A stretch of DNA of 64,000 bases from Delphinus delphis (Eukaryota; Chordata; Mammalia; Artiodactyla; Delphinidae), in assembly GCF_949987515.2 (NCBI RefSeq), contig NC_082694.2, positions 17,889,355 through 17,953,354 of the forward strand, given 5' to 3'. The position numbers and the translations under genes were made by a program. The notes under the pieces were generated by a model. That model was given only the letters and a program-made list of their open reading frames with translations. It made no database searches and had not been told where the DNA came from. Every line of letters begins with the position of its first letter. Position 1 is the stretch's first letter. Shown one piece after another: positions 23,526-36,241 of the stretch.

Positions 23526-24640
23526 TAAACACCAAAGAAAAATCAATTAAATATGATGCTTAGTAACAATTTTTTGAAAGAGGAAAATGGATACATAGAG
23601 GAAAGCAAATGTTGTGGTATAATTGAGATCACCTTTGTTTCTTCTTCATTAAATAAAGCTTAAATAATTTACTGATATAGACACAATTTAGTTCAAGACT
23701 AAAACAACATCCATTATAGTTAATCCAATATTGTTTTATATTTTATATAAACAAGTTGCACCAAAATGATAAATCTAATTTTGTTAAAATTGTGAACTTG
23801 CACTTCAAAATAAGCAAGTTTTTGCTTCTACTTTAGGGGATGTTATGATTAAAACAAAATGACAAGCAAAGCTAGAGTTAGAACATACACTCAGAGAGTT
23901 TGTTAAGATGTTAAATTCTTGTTTTCTAAGAATATAAAATTTTAAAAAAACACAATTTTATAGAAGAATGGAAAATTTTTTTATTGCCCGAGAGTTGTCA
24001 TGTGTTAAGAAGAAAACTTGCTTTGACCACACTGTATTCTGAATTCTTAATGTACTATGATGCACTACCTACTTTTCCAGCTCCAGCAGTGTTGCATACT
24101 AAAGGCAACATGAAGCAAGCAATGCAGTTTGGTACACAAGACTCAATATTGAGCTGAGTGTCAAAAGACAGTATTTTAGTTTGTTTGTTTGTTTTTTCTG
24201 GAAGTAATTGCTTTGAGACTTAACTCTTGATCTCTAGAAATGAAGAGACTGCCCCAGGTAATCATTAAGCACCTCCCCACACAAAAATTCAAAGAACAAG
24301 CATGTTTGCCTTGCATTTATACTAATCTAATTTTAAACTTGTAAAAGAAAGTTTATTTCAATATAAAGTATATTAAAATTGAAAAAGGAAAGGACATGAA
24401 AAGTTAATTTCTAGTAGAAAAAAATTCTAGAACCTATTCTTCCTGACATACAACTATCATGAAACGACATGGGAGTCATTTAATTCCGCCTGAGGTACAA
24501 AGGTTGAGTAGCATATTTGAAATCTTCTGTTGTCTGGGCTTAAAGAACTTGCAGTTTTAAGTCTATATATAAAGTTAGAATATACTTATTAGTTACTAAG
24601 TCATTTAATTTAATAAGATGTGTATATCGCTCAGTCATCT
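23526..24640. other. Unassigned AT-rich DNA
   Basis: No gene or repeat is recognised between the L2 tail and the next MIR-like block. Confidence 0.5.
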
Positions 24641-24810
24641 GGCCATTAATATTTACAATTTCCATCACTTCACCTTAAACCTCCACAAAGCCTCAAAGAG
24701 ATAAAAAAGAGGGATGCGACTTTAGTATTCTCACTTTACAGAATGGTTAACTGCTCACAAATTTGCAAGAGTCAGGGGATTTAAGGCACAACATAGCAAC
24801 AAGATGGAAA
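24640..24810 (-). mobile_element. MIR-like SINE fragment
   Basis: A reversed MIR order is visible: 'tattctcactttacagaatg', then 'caaatttgcaagagtcaggg', as in the MIR 'cccattttacagatgagg' and following blocks. Strongly diverged. Confidence 0.45.
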
Positions 24811-25014
24811 TAAACTTCAATGAAATTCACTGTCTTCCTGACCGTGACTACTTTCCTTTAGAAAGGAGTCCTGAAAAACTCCTTCACAGAAAGCAGTACT
24901 TATTTCAGTTAGACATATTCGGCGGGATGAAATCCATTTTTTTAAAAAATTCTAATGCTAATAAATATTTTTAGATTTATTCACAAACCCAGATGTCATG
25001 TATTTTAATTCTTT

Positions 25015-25182
25015 GCTTATCATCTCTCTACTGCTACTAAAATGTGAAGCTCATGAGGGTGAAATATTCTTATTAATTTAATTTTTTGCTTACTTCTCTG
25101 TCTCCAGGCTTGATAATGGTTTCTAGCAGAAACTAAGTTTTTTGTATGTACTGAATGAACTAATGAATGAATGAATGAAAAA
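25015..25182 (+). mobile_element. L2-like 3' tail ending in (AATG)n
   Basis: The order 'gaagctcatgagggtgaaat', 'ttctctgtctccaggcttga' and a final 'aatgaatgaatgaatgaa' repeat matches the L2/CR1-type 3' end. These LINEs end in short tandem repeats instead of poly(A). Confidence 0.65.
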
Positions 25183-25189
25183 ATACCAT

Positions 25190-25935
25190 TAGACTTAAGT
25201 CTTATGATAAATAGTCATAATTGGTGACATCAAATAAGGAAGCGGGCATGAGAACTTTCTTTATAGAACTGAAAAATTTTATACCATTATTTTTATGGAC
25301 TTATTATTCAACAGATATTCATTCACCATCTTTTATGTTCAAGGCAAAGAATATTAATAATTATGGTGAATCATCTAACTCTTTAAATGCAACATAAAGA
25401 GATTAAACTAGGTTACATATACATATTTTCCCCAAATAACATTGCATCTTAAGCTCTTCATCAGTTTGCACAAACATTTGTGACAATAAATCTGAAAACT
25501 ATGGGAATAAATATATAATTTCTCTAGAAGCTGATCTCATACTCAATCTTGGCAACTATAGGTGAGAACTCAGTTATGAAACCTCTGCCTCCTCCTTAGT
25601 TTGATAATTAGATAGTACTAAAGATAATATGTGCCCTCTATCCTACACTTCTTGTTCATGAGCACATAACATAACAGTGATTACATACAGGCCAGATACC
25701 TGATCTTAGGAAATTAAGTAAGATAACATGACTTGGGCAAAGCACAATATCCTGATTCCTATATAACTTACCTTTATGAACTGACTTATACCATGTCAAC
25801 ATAGTACACTCATCTGATTTGCATAGGCCTTATTAAACAAAGAATATCACAAATTTCACAGTAGTTTTCTTGAAAAAAAACACAGCAAATGTAATGTTGG
25901 TCATAGATTTTTATAAGTGTAAAGTGTATATGAAG
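25190..25935. other. Unassigned DNA
   Basis: Nothing recognisable is seen before the ERV LTR. Confidence 0.5.
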
Positions 25936-26435
25936 GTGTGAAAGAAAAATTTCACTGGACAGAGTTAAACAAGTAAGAAAGATTTTATTCAAGACTATTT
26001 TTATAGAGGTTAAGAACATTACCATAGGGGAGAGAGATTGAACTCAATTGAAACAAAAGATGAGGGAATTTTTTAAAACAACGTGGTGAGCCAACAGAAA
26101 AGTACTAAAGGATACTGGCTGGAGTGGAGAAGTGAGGGTGAGAGGAATGGTCTAAGTGATTAGGTCACAGGTGTTCGCTAATTGGCCTTTATTGAAGGTA
26201 GTTTCCTACTATCCCAAAGAGACAGATAGGGGGAGCTCTCTTCTTGGTGATTACATTTCAAAAGGATGGCTCCCAGGTCCTTAAGCAAGACATTCCTGGG
26301 TTGTAAAACTGGCAAGAGGCTGGGAGAAGATGTACATCTCAAATGGGCAGAGGAAAAAAATTACACTTGCAAGTTTTCTAAAGTAAATGCCCTAAGGAAA
26401 GGGAGACTAGAGGCCTATGGTCAAGAAGAAACGTT
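25936..26435 (-). mobile_element. ERV LTR (minus strand), family not named
   Basis: Read on the minus strand, the segment ends with 'cttgaataaaatctttctta', a poly(A) signal at about 25980-25995, and 'gtccagtgaaatttttcttt', a U5-like end. Upstream is a CT-rich U3-like stretch of about 400 bp that includes 'ctccccctatctgtctcttt'. Length and signal order fit an LTR with no internal sequence beside it. The 69-codon plus-strand frame at 26266 is chance. I see no clear target repeat. Confidence 0.65.
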
Positions 26436-26438
26436 TCT

Positions 26439-26640
26439 ATTTAAAATAGATAACCAACAAAGACCTACTGTATAGCACAGGGAACTCTGATCAATATTCT
26501 GTAGTAACCTAAATGGGAAAATAATTTGAAAAAGAATAGATACATGTATATGTATAACTGAATCACTTTGCTGTACACCTGAAACTAACACAACATTGTT
26601 AATCAGCCATTCCCCAGTAAAAAATTAAAAAGAAAAAGGA
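26439..26640 (+). mobile_element. L1 3' UTR fragment
   Basis: Only the last 200 bp of an L1 are present: 'cctactgtatagcacaggga', 'gtataactgaatcactttgc', 'cacaacattgttaatcagcc', then an A-rich tail. It is the same 3' UTR type as the copy at 4802-5958. Confidence 0.88.
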
Positions 26641-27940
26641 AAAATTGAAGAAAGCTTTCTAAAGTTGAGAAAACTGGGGGGAATGTTATAGCCATTTTGG
26701 TCAAAGGAAAGGAAAAAAATATAAATTGAAAGAAGACTGATTATTTTTTAAACTGAAGCTTAAGAAGGCACTTTTTCATATTCATCTATTAGTAGTGATA
26801 GAATATAAATTAAAATGAGTGTTATCCTTTCATGTCTATATTGTCACATTTTCATGCTGTTACTCTCTTTCAGTCCCAGGCCACCACTCATCCTTATGTT
26901 TCCTGTGGCAGAGTACCTGTAACATAGTAAGATATGGGATTTTTAGGTTCTGGAAAATTGCATTCCTCTCCCTTGACAGAGTTTAGAATAAACTTGTCAA
27001 TAGATAGAGAGGTCAGAGAGAAGGAGGACATACTATTACTTTTATTACTGATAAAGGGCCTGTCACTATGGTCCTCCTGTCAACATAGCAAGACTTTTGC
27101 TCTTAGACCAGCTACTGCTCCTCTAAGTGTCATCCTGGGACCAGTGATGCTCAGTGTAGCCTTAACCCCAGAAAGGTTCTGAAACTAGTTAAGAAAGTCA
27201 ATTAAACTGAACTAACTTACAGATTACTCTGGTCTCAAAAGAAAAAATTTACTTCCGACTCTATGCCTCACCCTAAAATATTTCAAATCATTCTATCCAA
27301 AAGAGTTTAAATGATAATTTGCAAATAAAGGGCAGTATTGTCTAACAATTCGATGCAATAAACGGAAGACTCAATATTAAATAGAATCTCATCATTATCA
27401 TTTTATTATTGAGAAGTTAAAAGTTACAACATCAAATTCTCTTGTCAATTAAAGTTCAAAGAGTTAAAATTCAAGTAAACTAAATTTTAAGGTTGGTTTT
27501 CACTGTATACTATTCTCTGTTTTGGACAGAGTAATGTCATTCCAATCCCCGTGTGGATGTTGTTTCTTTAGCAGCTCCAATTAGACCACTCTTCCACATA
27601 AGTGTGTTTCTTGTAGGTCTTTAAATACAGAACTAATCTTTCAGAGGTTCTTCTAGTAAAGAGTCCAAAGATATCAGAGAGCACTAAAGATCCTACCCCA
27701 TGCTAAAGCCCAGCCCATACTGAAGCTGCCTCAAACAAAGTGATTTTCTCAGAATAAACACAGTTATTATTTTATTACAGTTCTAGGTTAATGATGCCAA
27801 AACCAAAGGTATAGAATCAGTGATGCTGAAGAATTCAATTTTCTGAATTGAATTAAGTTCAGTTTCAATTCAACTATGCTTGAACGTTAGTCAAATATGA
27901 TAGTATTCATTAATGTAAAATTAGATGCTGTAAGAGATAA
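26641..27940. other. Unassigned DNA, 1.3 kb
   Basis: No gene or repeat is recognised. An 82-codon plus-strand frame at 26934 has no domain features. A palindrome-like run 'ttctgaattgaattaagttc' lies near 27840. Confidence 0.5.
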
Positions 27941-28250
27941 GCATCAAAATCTAAGAGACTTAACCCAATAGTAGTTAATTTTATGCTCAAATAAAGTAGT
28001 AAGGGATAAGAAGAGTGAGGCACTGCTCAAGCAGTCTTATAGGGATACGATGTAGACTTCATGCCAAGTCTCCAAGAGTCACCAATAGTATTCATTTCCA
28101 TCTGGTCAAAGGGAGAAGAGAACTGAAGGTCATAAAGGAAGTTTTGATGGAACAGACCTGGACATAGCATGTGCAGTTTTTGTCTGTATTTAATTGATCA
28201 AAGCGTAGTCACATGACTAACCTAACTATAAAGATGACTGGAAAGCTGCA
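27940..28250 (-). mobile_element. MLT1-like MaLR LTR
   Basis: On the minus strand the order is 'gtcatgtgactacgctttga', 'tgtccaggtctgttccatca', 'ttctcttctccctttgacca', then 'ctttatttgagcataaaatt'. It parallels MLT1 LTRs ('gtgactaagttctggcca', 'cttccaggcctggcccata', 'ctctcttccccttcc', 'gagcaagaaataaacttt'). Diverged; edges approximate. Confidence 0.6.
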
Positions 28251-28259
28251 AGCCTACTG

Positions 28260-29607
28260 GTCTGCCAGGAAAAAAAAAATAATGATTGTCTCTGCAATGA
28301 CTCAGTTTATGCCAAAATGACCTATGAACTTAAATTAAATTAGGATGTATCTTTCATCCTAAAGTTAATTATGACATTATGATAGACCATAACTATGGAT
28401 GTAGGAGGGATCTACTTAAATACATTGCCTCCTATCTTAGAGAGTGATGTTTAAGTATCTCTTTCTGCCAAATTTAGAAACTTGCAGAGATTACAATTTC
28501 ATTCACCAAGGTCTTATTATTGTGTCATTTTTTTTTCTAAATTCATATATTCAAAACTTCCCTTTTTTTTGCAAGCCCACAATTTTGGGGACTCCATTGT
28601 TACATATTACCTAACAACAAATCTCCCACCCTTCCCTTTGAGCAGGTATGTTTCTGTGCTTTAGTGGTTGTTGCCACTACTCTTTCAATGGATATTCTTA
28701 CACCTGTAAAGTTTGCCTCTTGGGGAAGAAACCTTCTCACCCCCATATATATGTTTCAGTTAGAAAGGGACCTTCAACAGATGTATGAACTGAAGTCCTA
28801 TTGATGCTTCAGAAATGTTTGTTCTCAGTGGTCTATAGAACTCCCAACTTGATGCACTGTTCTCTTGGAAATACTGTTTTTTTCTGAGATATCAGGTGTT
28901 CTTGAACTTATGCAGTATTGTTACATTTTTAAATTTTTGACTGAATTTGTGTGATATCCATTGGCATCCTCTTTTTCTATGATGTTCCACTATCCCTTTT
29001 CAGAAAATTACTTGATATCCTATCACTTTCTTTAGTTAGCTCCACTTTCTTCTACCACAACTGTGGCTTACACTGTTTCCTAGAATTGAACCATTATTTC
29101 CTTTTCTATCCTTTGCTTTCTGAAGAATGCAATGTTTTTGTCTATCATTTTCTTCCAGATTTTGTCTTAAGGTCTCTCAGATTAAAAGAGTTATGGAATT
29201 GAAAAGATCCTATGTCTACCAAAATCAAGCAGTGATTCCAAAATATCCCATCTGCCTTCACCTTCTTCAGGTGATTAATGCCACCCAAGAAATCAGCCTA
29301 TCAGGCCAATAGGGAAAGCAGGTCTAGCCTCAGTTTGATAAAGGCTCATCTCATCTTGACATAGGTAATGATTTTTTATTCATATTCCTTTAAGACCCAA
29401 GAAATATCTGGAGTTTATCTTATGAAAGTTTATTTGTGTGAATCTTAGCCAATAACACTTTGAATATTTTCTATAAATATTATGGGTTTCTTCTCAAATG
29501 AGCCCAGATTATCTAATTAATAACAGGTATTTATGGCAAATTTAAAAGTCAAAATATCTAATCATCTTATAAATTGAAGTATAAAGATCAAAGGGTAACT
29601 CCCACCT
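28260..29607. other. Unassigned DNA, 1.3 kb
   Basis: Nothing recognised. Overlapping plus-strand frames of 60-83 codons at 28482-29312 look like chance frames in AT- and pyrimidine-rich DNA. Confidence 0.5.
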
Positions 29608-29999
29608 ACTCTTTTTTCTTTTTTTTACATCTTTATTGGAGCATAATTGCTCTACAATGGTGCATTACCTTCTGATGTTTAACAAAGTGATTCAGCCATA
29701 TGTATACACATATCTCAATACCCCCTCCCTGTTTTGTTTCCCTTCTCCCTTCCTTATCCCACCCGTCTAAGTGGTCACAGAACACCGAGCCAATCTCCCT
29801 GTGCTATGCAGCTGCTTCCCACCAGCCATCCATTCTACATTTGGTAGTGTATATATGTCCATGCCACTCTCTCACCTCGTCCCAGTCCACCCCTCACCTT
29901 CCCTATGTCCTCAAGTCCACTCTCCACGTCGGCACCTTTTTTCCTATCCTGCCCCTAGATTCTTCAGAACCTTTTTTTTTTTTTTTTCAGATTCCATAT

Positions 30000-32900
30000 A
30001 TATGAGTTAGCCTAAGGTATTTGTTTTTCTCTTTCTGACCTACTTAACTCTGTATGACAGATTCTGGGTCCATCCACCTCACTACAAATAACTCAATTTT
30101 GTTTCTTTTTATGGTTGAGTAATATTACACTGTATATATGTGCCACATTTTCTTTATTCATTCATCTGTAGATGGACATTTTGGTTGCTTCCATGTCCTG
30201 GATATTGTAAAAAGAGCTGCAATGAATATTGTGGTACATGAATCTTTTAGAACTATGGTTTTCTCAAGGTATATGCCCAGTAGTGGGATTGATGGGTCGT
30301 ACAGTAGTTCTATTTTTAGTTTTTTAAGGAACCTCCATATTGTTCTTCATAGTGGCTGTGTCATTTTACATTCCCACCAAGAGTGCAAGATGGTTCCCTT
30401 TTCTCCACACCCTCTCCAGCATTTATTGTTTGTAGACTTTTTGATGATGGCCATTCTGACTGGTGTGAAGTGATACCTCATTGTAGTTTTGATTTGCATT
30501 TCTCTAATGATTAGTGATGTTGAGCATCCTTTCAAGGGTTTGTTGGCAATCCGTATATCTTCTTTGGAGAAATGTCTATTTAGGTCTTCTGCCCATTTTT
30601 GAACTGGGTTGTTGGTTTTTTTTGATATTGCCCTGCATAAGCTGCTTGTATATTTTGGAGATTAATCCTTTGTCAGTTGCTTCATTTGCAAATATTTTCT
30701 CCCATTCTGAGGGTTGTCTTTTCATCTTGTTTATGGTTTCCTTTGCTATGCAAGCTTTTATGTTTCATTAGATCCCAATTGTTTATTTTTGTTTTTATTT
30801 CCATTTCTCTAGGAGGTGGGTCAAAAAGGATCTTGCTGTGATTTACGTCAGAGTTTTCTTCCTATGTTTTCCTCTAAGAGTTTTATAGTGTCCGGTCTTA
30901 CATTTAGGTCTCTAATCCATTTTTGAGTTTATTTTTGTGTATGGTGTTAGGGAGTGTTCTAATTTCATTCTTTTACATGTAACTGTCCAGTTTTCCCAGC
31001 ACCACTTATTGAAGAGGCTATCTTTTCTCCATTGCATATGCTTGGCTCCTTTATCAAAGGTAAGGTGATTGTATGTGTGTGGGTTTATCTCTGGGCTTTC
31101 TATCCTTTTCCATTGACCTATATTTCTGTTTTTGCACCAGTACTATCCTGTCTTGATTGCTGTAGCTTTGTAGTATAGTCTGAAGTCAGGGAGCCTGATT
31201 CCTCCAGCTCCGTTTTTCATTCTCAAGATTGCTTTGGCTGTTTGGGGTCTTTTGTGTTTCCATACAAATTGTGAAAATTTTTGTTCCAGTTCTGTGAAAA
31301 ACGTCATTGATAGTTTGATAGGGATTGCATTGAACCTGTAGATTGCTTTGGGTAGTATAGTCATTTTCACAATGTTGACTCTTCCAATTCAAGAACAGCA
31401 TATATCTCTCCATCTGTTTGTATAATCTTTAAGTTCTTTCAACAGTGCCTTATAGTTTTCTGCATAAAGATCTTTTGTCTCCTTAGGTAGGTTTATTCCT
31501 AGGTATTTTATTCTTTCTGTTGAAATGGTAAACGATAGTGTTTCCTTAATTTCTCTTTCAAAGTTTTCATCATTCGTGTATAGGAATGCAAGGCATTTCT
31601 CTGCATTAATTTTGTATCCTGCTACTTTGCCAAATTCATTGATTAGCTCTAGTTTTCTGGTAGATTCTTTAAGATTCTCTATGTATAGTATCATGTCATC
31701 TTCAAACAGTGACAGTTTTACTTCTTCTTTTCCAATTTGTATTCCTTTTCTTTCTATTTCATCTGTGATTGCTGTGGCTAAAACTTCCAAAACTATGTTG
31801 AATAATAGTGGTGAGAGTGTACAACCTTGTCTTGTTCCTGATCTTAGTGGAAATGGTTTCTGTTTTTCATCATTGAGAACACTGTTGGCTCTGGGTTTGT
31901 CATATATAGTCTTTATTATGTTTAGATAAGCTTCCTCTATGCCTATTTTCTGGAGTGTTTTTATCATAATGTGGTGTTGAATTTTAATGAAAGCTTTTTC
32001 TGCATCTATTGAAATGATTATATTGGTTTTATCCTTCAATTTTTTAATATGGTTTATCACATTGATTGATTTGCATATATTGAAGAATCCTTGCATTCCT
32101 GGAATAAACCCCACTTGATCAGGGTATATGATCCTTTTAATGTGCTGGTGGATTCTGTTTGCTCGTATTTTGTTGAGGATTTTTGCATCTATGTTTATCA
32201 GTGGTATTGGTCTGTTCTTTTTTGTGTGTGTGTGACATCTGTGTCTTGTTTTGGTATCAGGGTGATGGTGGCTTTGTAGAATGAGTTTGGGAGTGTTTCT
32301 CCCTCTGCTATATTTTGGAAGAGTTTGAGAAGGATAGGTGTTAGCTCTTCTCTAAATGTTTGAGAGAATTCACCTCTGAAGCCATCTGGTCCTGGACTTT
32401 TGTTTTTTGGAAGATTTTTAATCACAGTTTCAATTTCAGTGCTTGTGATTTGTCTGTTTATATTTTCTATTTCTTCCTAGGTCAGTCTCAGATGGTTGTG
32501 CTTTACTAAGAATTTGTCCATTTCTTCCAGGTTTTCCATATTTTTGCCATAGAGTTGCTTATAGTAATCTCTCATGATCCTTTGAATTTCTGCATAGTCA
32601 ATTGTTACTTCTCCTTTTTCATTTCTAATTCTATTGATTTGAGTCTTCTCCCTTTTTTTCCTGATGTGTCTGGCTAATGGTTTATCAATTGTGTCTATAT
32701 TCTCAAAGAACCAGTTTTACTTTTATTGATATTTACAATTGTTTTCTTCATTTCTTTTTCATTGATTTATGATCTGATCTTTATTATTTCTTTCTTTCTT
32801 CTAACATTGGGGTTTTCTTTGTTCTTCTTTCTCTAATTGCTTTGGATGTAAGGTTAGGTTACTTATTTGAGATGTTTCTTGTTTTTTGAGGTAGGATGTA

Positions 32901-33800
32901 TTGCTATAAACTTCCCTCTTAGAACTGCTTTTGCTTCATCCCATAGGTTTGGGGTCATTGTGTTTTCATTGGCATTTGTTTCTAGGTATTTTAAAATTTC
33001 CTCTTTGATTTCTTCAGTGATCTCTTGGTTATTTAGTAGTGTATTGCTTAGCCTCCATGTGTTTGTATTTTTACAGTTTTCTTTTTTCCTGTAATTGATA
33101 TCTAGGCTTATAGCATTGTGGTTGGAAAATATACTTGATACAATTTCAATTTTCTTAAACTTACCAAGGCTTGTTTTGTCACCCAATATATGATCTATCC
33201 TGGAGAATGTTCCGTGAACACTTGAGAAGAAAGTGTGTTCTGTAGTTTTTGGATGGAATGTCCTATAAATATCAATTAAGTCTATCTCGTTTAATGTGTC
33301 ATTTAAAGCTTGTGTTTCCTTATTTATTTTCATTTTGGATGACCTGTCCATTGATGAAAGTGGGGTGTTAAAGTCCCCTACTATGATTGTGCTACTGACA
33401 ATTTCCACTTTTATGGCTCAGCATTTGCCTTATATATTGAGGTGTTCCTATGTTGGGTGCATAAATATTTACAATTGTTATATCTTCTTCTTGGATTGAT
33501 CCCTTGGTCATTATGTAGTGTCCTTCTTTGTCTCTTGTAATAGTCTTTGTTTTAAAGTCTGTTTTGTCTAATATGAGAATGGCTACTCCAGCTTTCTTTT
33601 GATTTCCATTTGAATGGAATATCTTTTTCCATCCTCTTTCTCTCATTCTATATGTGTCCCTAGTCTGAAGTGGGTCTTTTGTAGACAGCATATATACAGG
33701 TCTTGTTTTTCTATCCATTCAGCAAGTCTATGTCTTTTGGTTGGAGCATTTAATGCATTTACATTTAAGGTAATTATAAATATGTATGTTCCTATTATTA
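30000..33800 (-). pseudogene. L1 ORF2 (endonuclease / reverse transcriptase), broken
   Basis: ORF2 provides target nicking and reverse transcription. Recognisable pieces in order are: endonuclease N-terminal part (33718-33392), endonuclease core (33408-32863, 181 codons, with 'VGDFNTPLSSMDRSS'), a palm segment (32425-32198, 'NKSPGPDGF'), the main reverse transcriptase piece (32114-31389, 241 codons) and the thumb and C-terminal part (31370-31143 and onward). Within the 241-codon piece SIDAEKAF is at residues 35-42 and GTRQGC at 93-98. The catalytic FADD box reads FEDD at 137-140 (31706-31695). In the endonuclease the usual SDH reads SNH (residues 95-97, about 33126-33118). Several frameshifts separate the pieces. 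Confidence 0.93.
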
Positions 33801-33859
33801 TTTTTTTAATTGTTTTGGGTTTATTTATGTAGGTCTTTTCCTTCTCTTGTGTTTCCTGC

Positions 33860-34790
33860 CTAGAAAAGTTCCTTTAGTATTTGTTGTAAAGCTGTTTGGT
33901 GGCACTGAACTCTCTTAGCTTTTGCTTGTTTGTAAAGATTTTAATTTCTCCTTCAAATCTGAAAGAGCTCCTTGCTGCATAGAGTAATCTTGGTTGTAGG
34001 TTTTTCCATTTCATCACTTTAAATATGTCCTGCCACATCCTTCTTGCTTGCAGAGTTTCTGCTGAAAGATCAGCTGTCAGCTTTATGGGGATTCCCTTGT
34101 ATGTTATTTGTTTCCCTTGCTGCTTTCAATATTTTTTCTTTGTATTTAATTTTTGATAGTTTGATTAATATGTGTCTTGGCGTGTTTCTCCTTGGATTTA
34201 TCTTGTATGGGACTCTCTTCACTTCCTGGACTTGATTGACTATTTTCTTTCTCATATTAGGGAAGTTTTCAACTATAATCTCTTCAAATATTTTCTCAGT
34301 CCCTTTATTTTTCTCTTCTTCTTCTGGGTCTCCTATAATTTGAAGGTTCATGTGTTTCATGTTGTCCCAGAAGTCTCTGAGACTGTCCTCAATTCTTTTC
34401 ATTCTTTCTTTATTCTGCTCTGCAGTAGTTATTTCCACTCTTTTATCTTCCAGGTCACTTATTCGTTTTCTGCCTTAGTTATTCTGCTAGTGATTCCTTC
34501 TAGAGAATTTTTAAGTTCATTTGTTGTGTTGTTCATCATTGTTTGTTTGCTCTTTAGTTCTTCTAGGTCCTTGTTAAACATTTCTTGTATTTTCTCCATT
34601 CTGTTTCCAAGATTTTGGATCATATTTACTATCATTACTCTGAATTCTTTTTCAGGTAGACTACCTTTTTCCTCTTCATTTTTTTGGTCTGGTGGGTCTT
34701 TACCTTGCTCCTCATCTTCTGTTTATTTCTCTGTCTTCTCCTTTTGCTTAGCTTACTGTCTTTGTGTTCTCCCTTTCACAGGCTGCAGGT
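33860..34790 (-). pseudogene. L1 ORF1 (RNA-binding protein), broken
   Basis: The minus strand at 34438-34070 keeps a 122-codon frame. It covers the end of the coiled coil ('EQNKERMKRIEDSLRDFWDN'), the RRM ('LQIIGDPEEEEKNKGTEKIF') and the start of the C-terminal domain ('INPRRNTPRHILIKLSKIKY'), whose basic residues are preserved. The N-terminal coiled coil upstream and the last part of the C-terminal domain downstream are in other frames. It is an inactive copy of the L1 ribonucleoprotein chaperone. Confidence 0.88.
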
Positions 34791-35726
34791 TTGTATTTCC
34801 CATTGTTTTTAGTGTCTTCCCCCAGTGGTTCAGGTTGGTTCAGTGGGTTGTGTAGGCCTTGGTGGAGGAGACTATTGCATGTGTTCTCATGGATGAGGCT
34901 GGATCTTATCTTTCTGGTGGATAGGAATGTGTCCAGTGGTGTGTTTGTGGTCTGTGAACTTAGTATGATTTTAGGCAGCCTCTCTGCTAATGTGTGGGGT
35001 TGTGTTTGTGTCTTGCTAGTTTTTTGGCATGGAGTGTCCAACACTGGAGCTTGCTGGTCATTGAGTGGAGTTTGGTCTTATTGTTGAGATGGCGTTCTCT
35101 GGGAGAGCTCTTGCCTATTGATATTACATGGGGCCTGGAGGTCTCTGGTGGACGAATGTCCTGAATTTGGCTCTCCCACCTCAGAGGCTCAGGCCTGACA
35201 TCTGGCCAGAGCATCAAGACCCTGTCAGCCACACAGCTGGTGAAGACGGGCTATGAGCTGGGTGTCAGCTGCTGCCCTGTTGTAGCTCTGTCTCAGCTGT
35301 TTGCAAAGGTCACCCAGTTACACTGGATTATTCCACCCTTCCTCCAAACTTGTACATGCCAATCTGGGATCTGTAGATGTCCTCCTCATAATCTTCATTG
35401 AAATACCTTGCATTCATGGTGTTGAGAGATATGCTAATAATGTTGGTTCTCTTCTGTTCAGAGACTGGCACAGTCTAAGCCTTCATGTTGCCAAGTCAAG
35501 AGCAGTTGTCCAATGGTCCAAAAGTGATAACATGTCAGATTCCAATAAGGCTTTCTGCAGTGTACGAGCAGTAGTCCCAAGCAGCTGCAGCACTCTGACC
35601 AGGGAACTCGGTGGGACCCTCAGATGAAGATTTCTGCTGGCCCTAGAGTGTGACTTGCCCACCCAGGCAAGGAGCTGGGGAGAGCTTCTCACTGCTCCAT
35701 CTCACCAGAGGAGTGGACACCTGGGC
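34790..35726 (-). promoter_or_regulatory. L1 5' UTR (internal promoter region)
   Basis: About 0.9 kb upstream of ORF1 on the minus strand, up to the insertion boundary, is the 5' UTR of the cetartiodactyl L1. It is more GC-rich than its surroundings. In L1 this region carries the internal promoter. Frames of 81-98 codons on the minus strand here are UTR read-through. Present promoter activity cannot be judged from sequence. Confidence 0.75.
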
Positions 35727-35741
35727 ACTCTTTCTTTTTTT

Positions 35742-36199
35742 AATTGAAATATAGTTGATGTACAATATTATGTTAGTCTCAGGTGTAACACATAGTGATT
35801 TGACATACACATACATTATGAACTGATCACCACTATAAGTTTAGTAACCATCTTTCCCCATAAAAATATTTATCGTATTACTGACTATATTTCTTATGCT
35901 GATATTACATCCCTGTGGTTTATTTATTTTATAACTGGAAGTATCTCTAAATCCCCTTCACTTATTTTGCTCAACTCCTCATCCCCCTCCATTCTGGAAA
36001 TCACCCATTTTCTCTCTATGAGTCTAATTTTGTTTCATTTTCTTGGTTTGTTTGTTTTGTTTTTCAGATTGAGATCATAAAGTAATTGTCCTTTTCCGTT
36101 TGACATTTCACTTAGCATGATACCTTATAGATCTGTCCATATTTTCCCAAATGGCAAGATTTTATTTTTAATGCCCGAGTAATATTCCACTGTGTGTAT

Positions 36200-36241
<42 letters not shown>

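Larger units (their letters stand above)
29621..35726 (-). mobile_element. Full-length cetacean-type L1, inactive
   Basis: An almost complete L1 of about 6.1 kb lies on the minus strand. At the left end are the poly(A) (as T) and the 3' end 'tttacatctttattggagca'. ORF2 runs back to about 33.8 kb, ORF1 to about 34.8 kb, and a 5' UTR to 35726. A T-rich direct repeat seems to flank it (actcttttttctttt from 29608; actctttcttttttt from 35727). It is inserted at the poly(A) end of an older L1 that continues at 35742. Stops and frameshifts break both ORFs, so it cannot move by itself. The plus-strand frames over this interval, including a 227-codon one at 34172, are antisense shadows of L1 coding strands. 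Confidence 0.95.

Noticed and set aside
29700..30010. Overlapping plus-strand frames of 79-101 codons, Ser/Pro/His-rich
   Set aside because: They are antisense to the L1 3' UTR and recur at 60.8-61.3 kb in the same UTR.
34172..34855. Long (227-codon) plus-strand open frame
   Set aside because: It lies antisense to ORF1 and the 5' UTR of the minus-strand L1. Its serine- and phenylalanine-rich composition is what the complement of an A-rich L1 coding strand gives.
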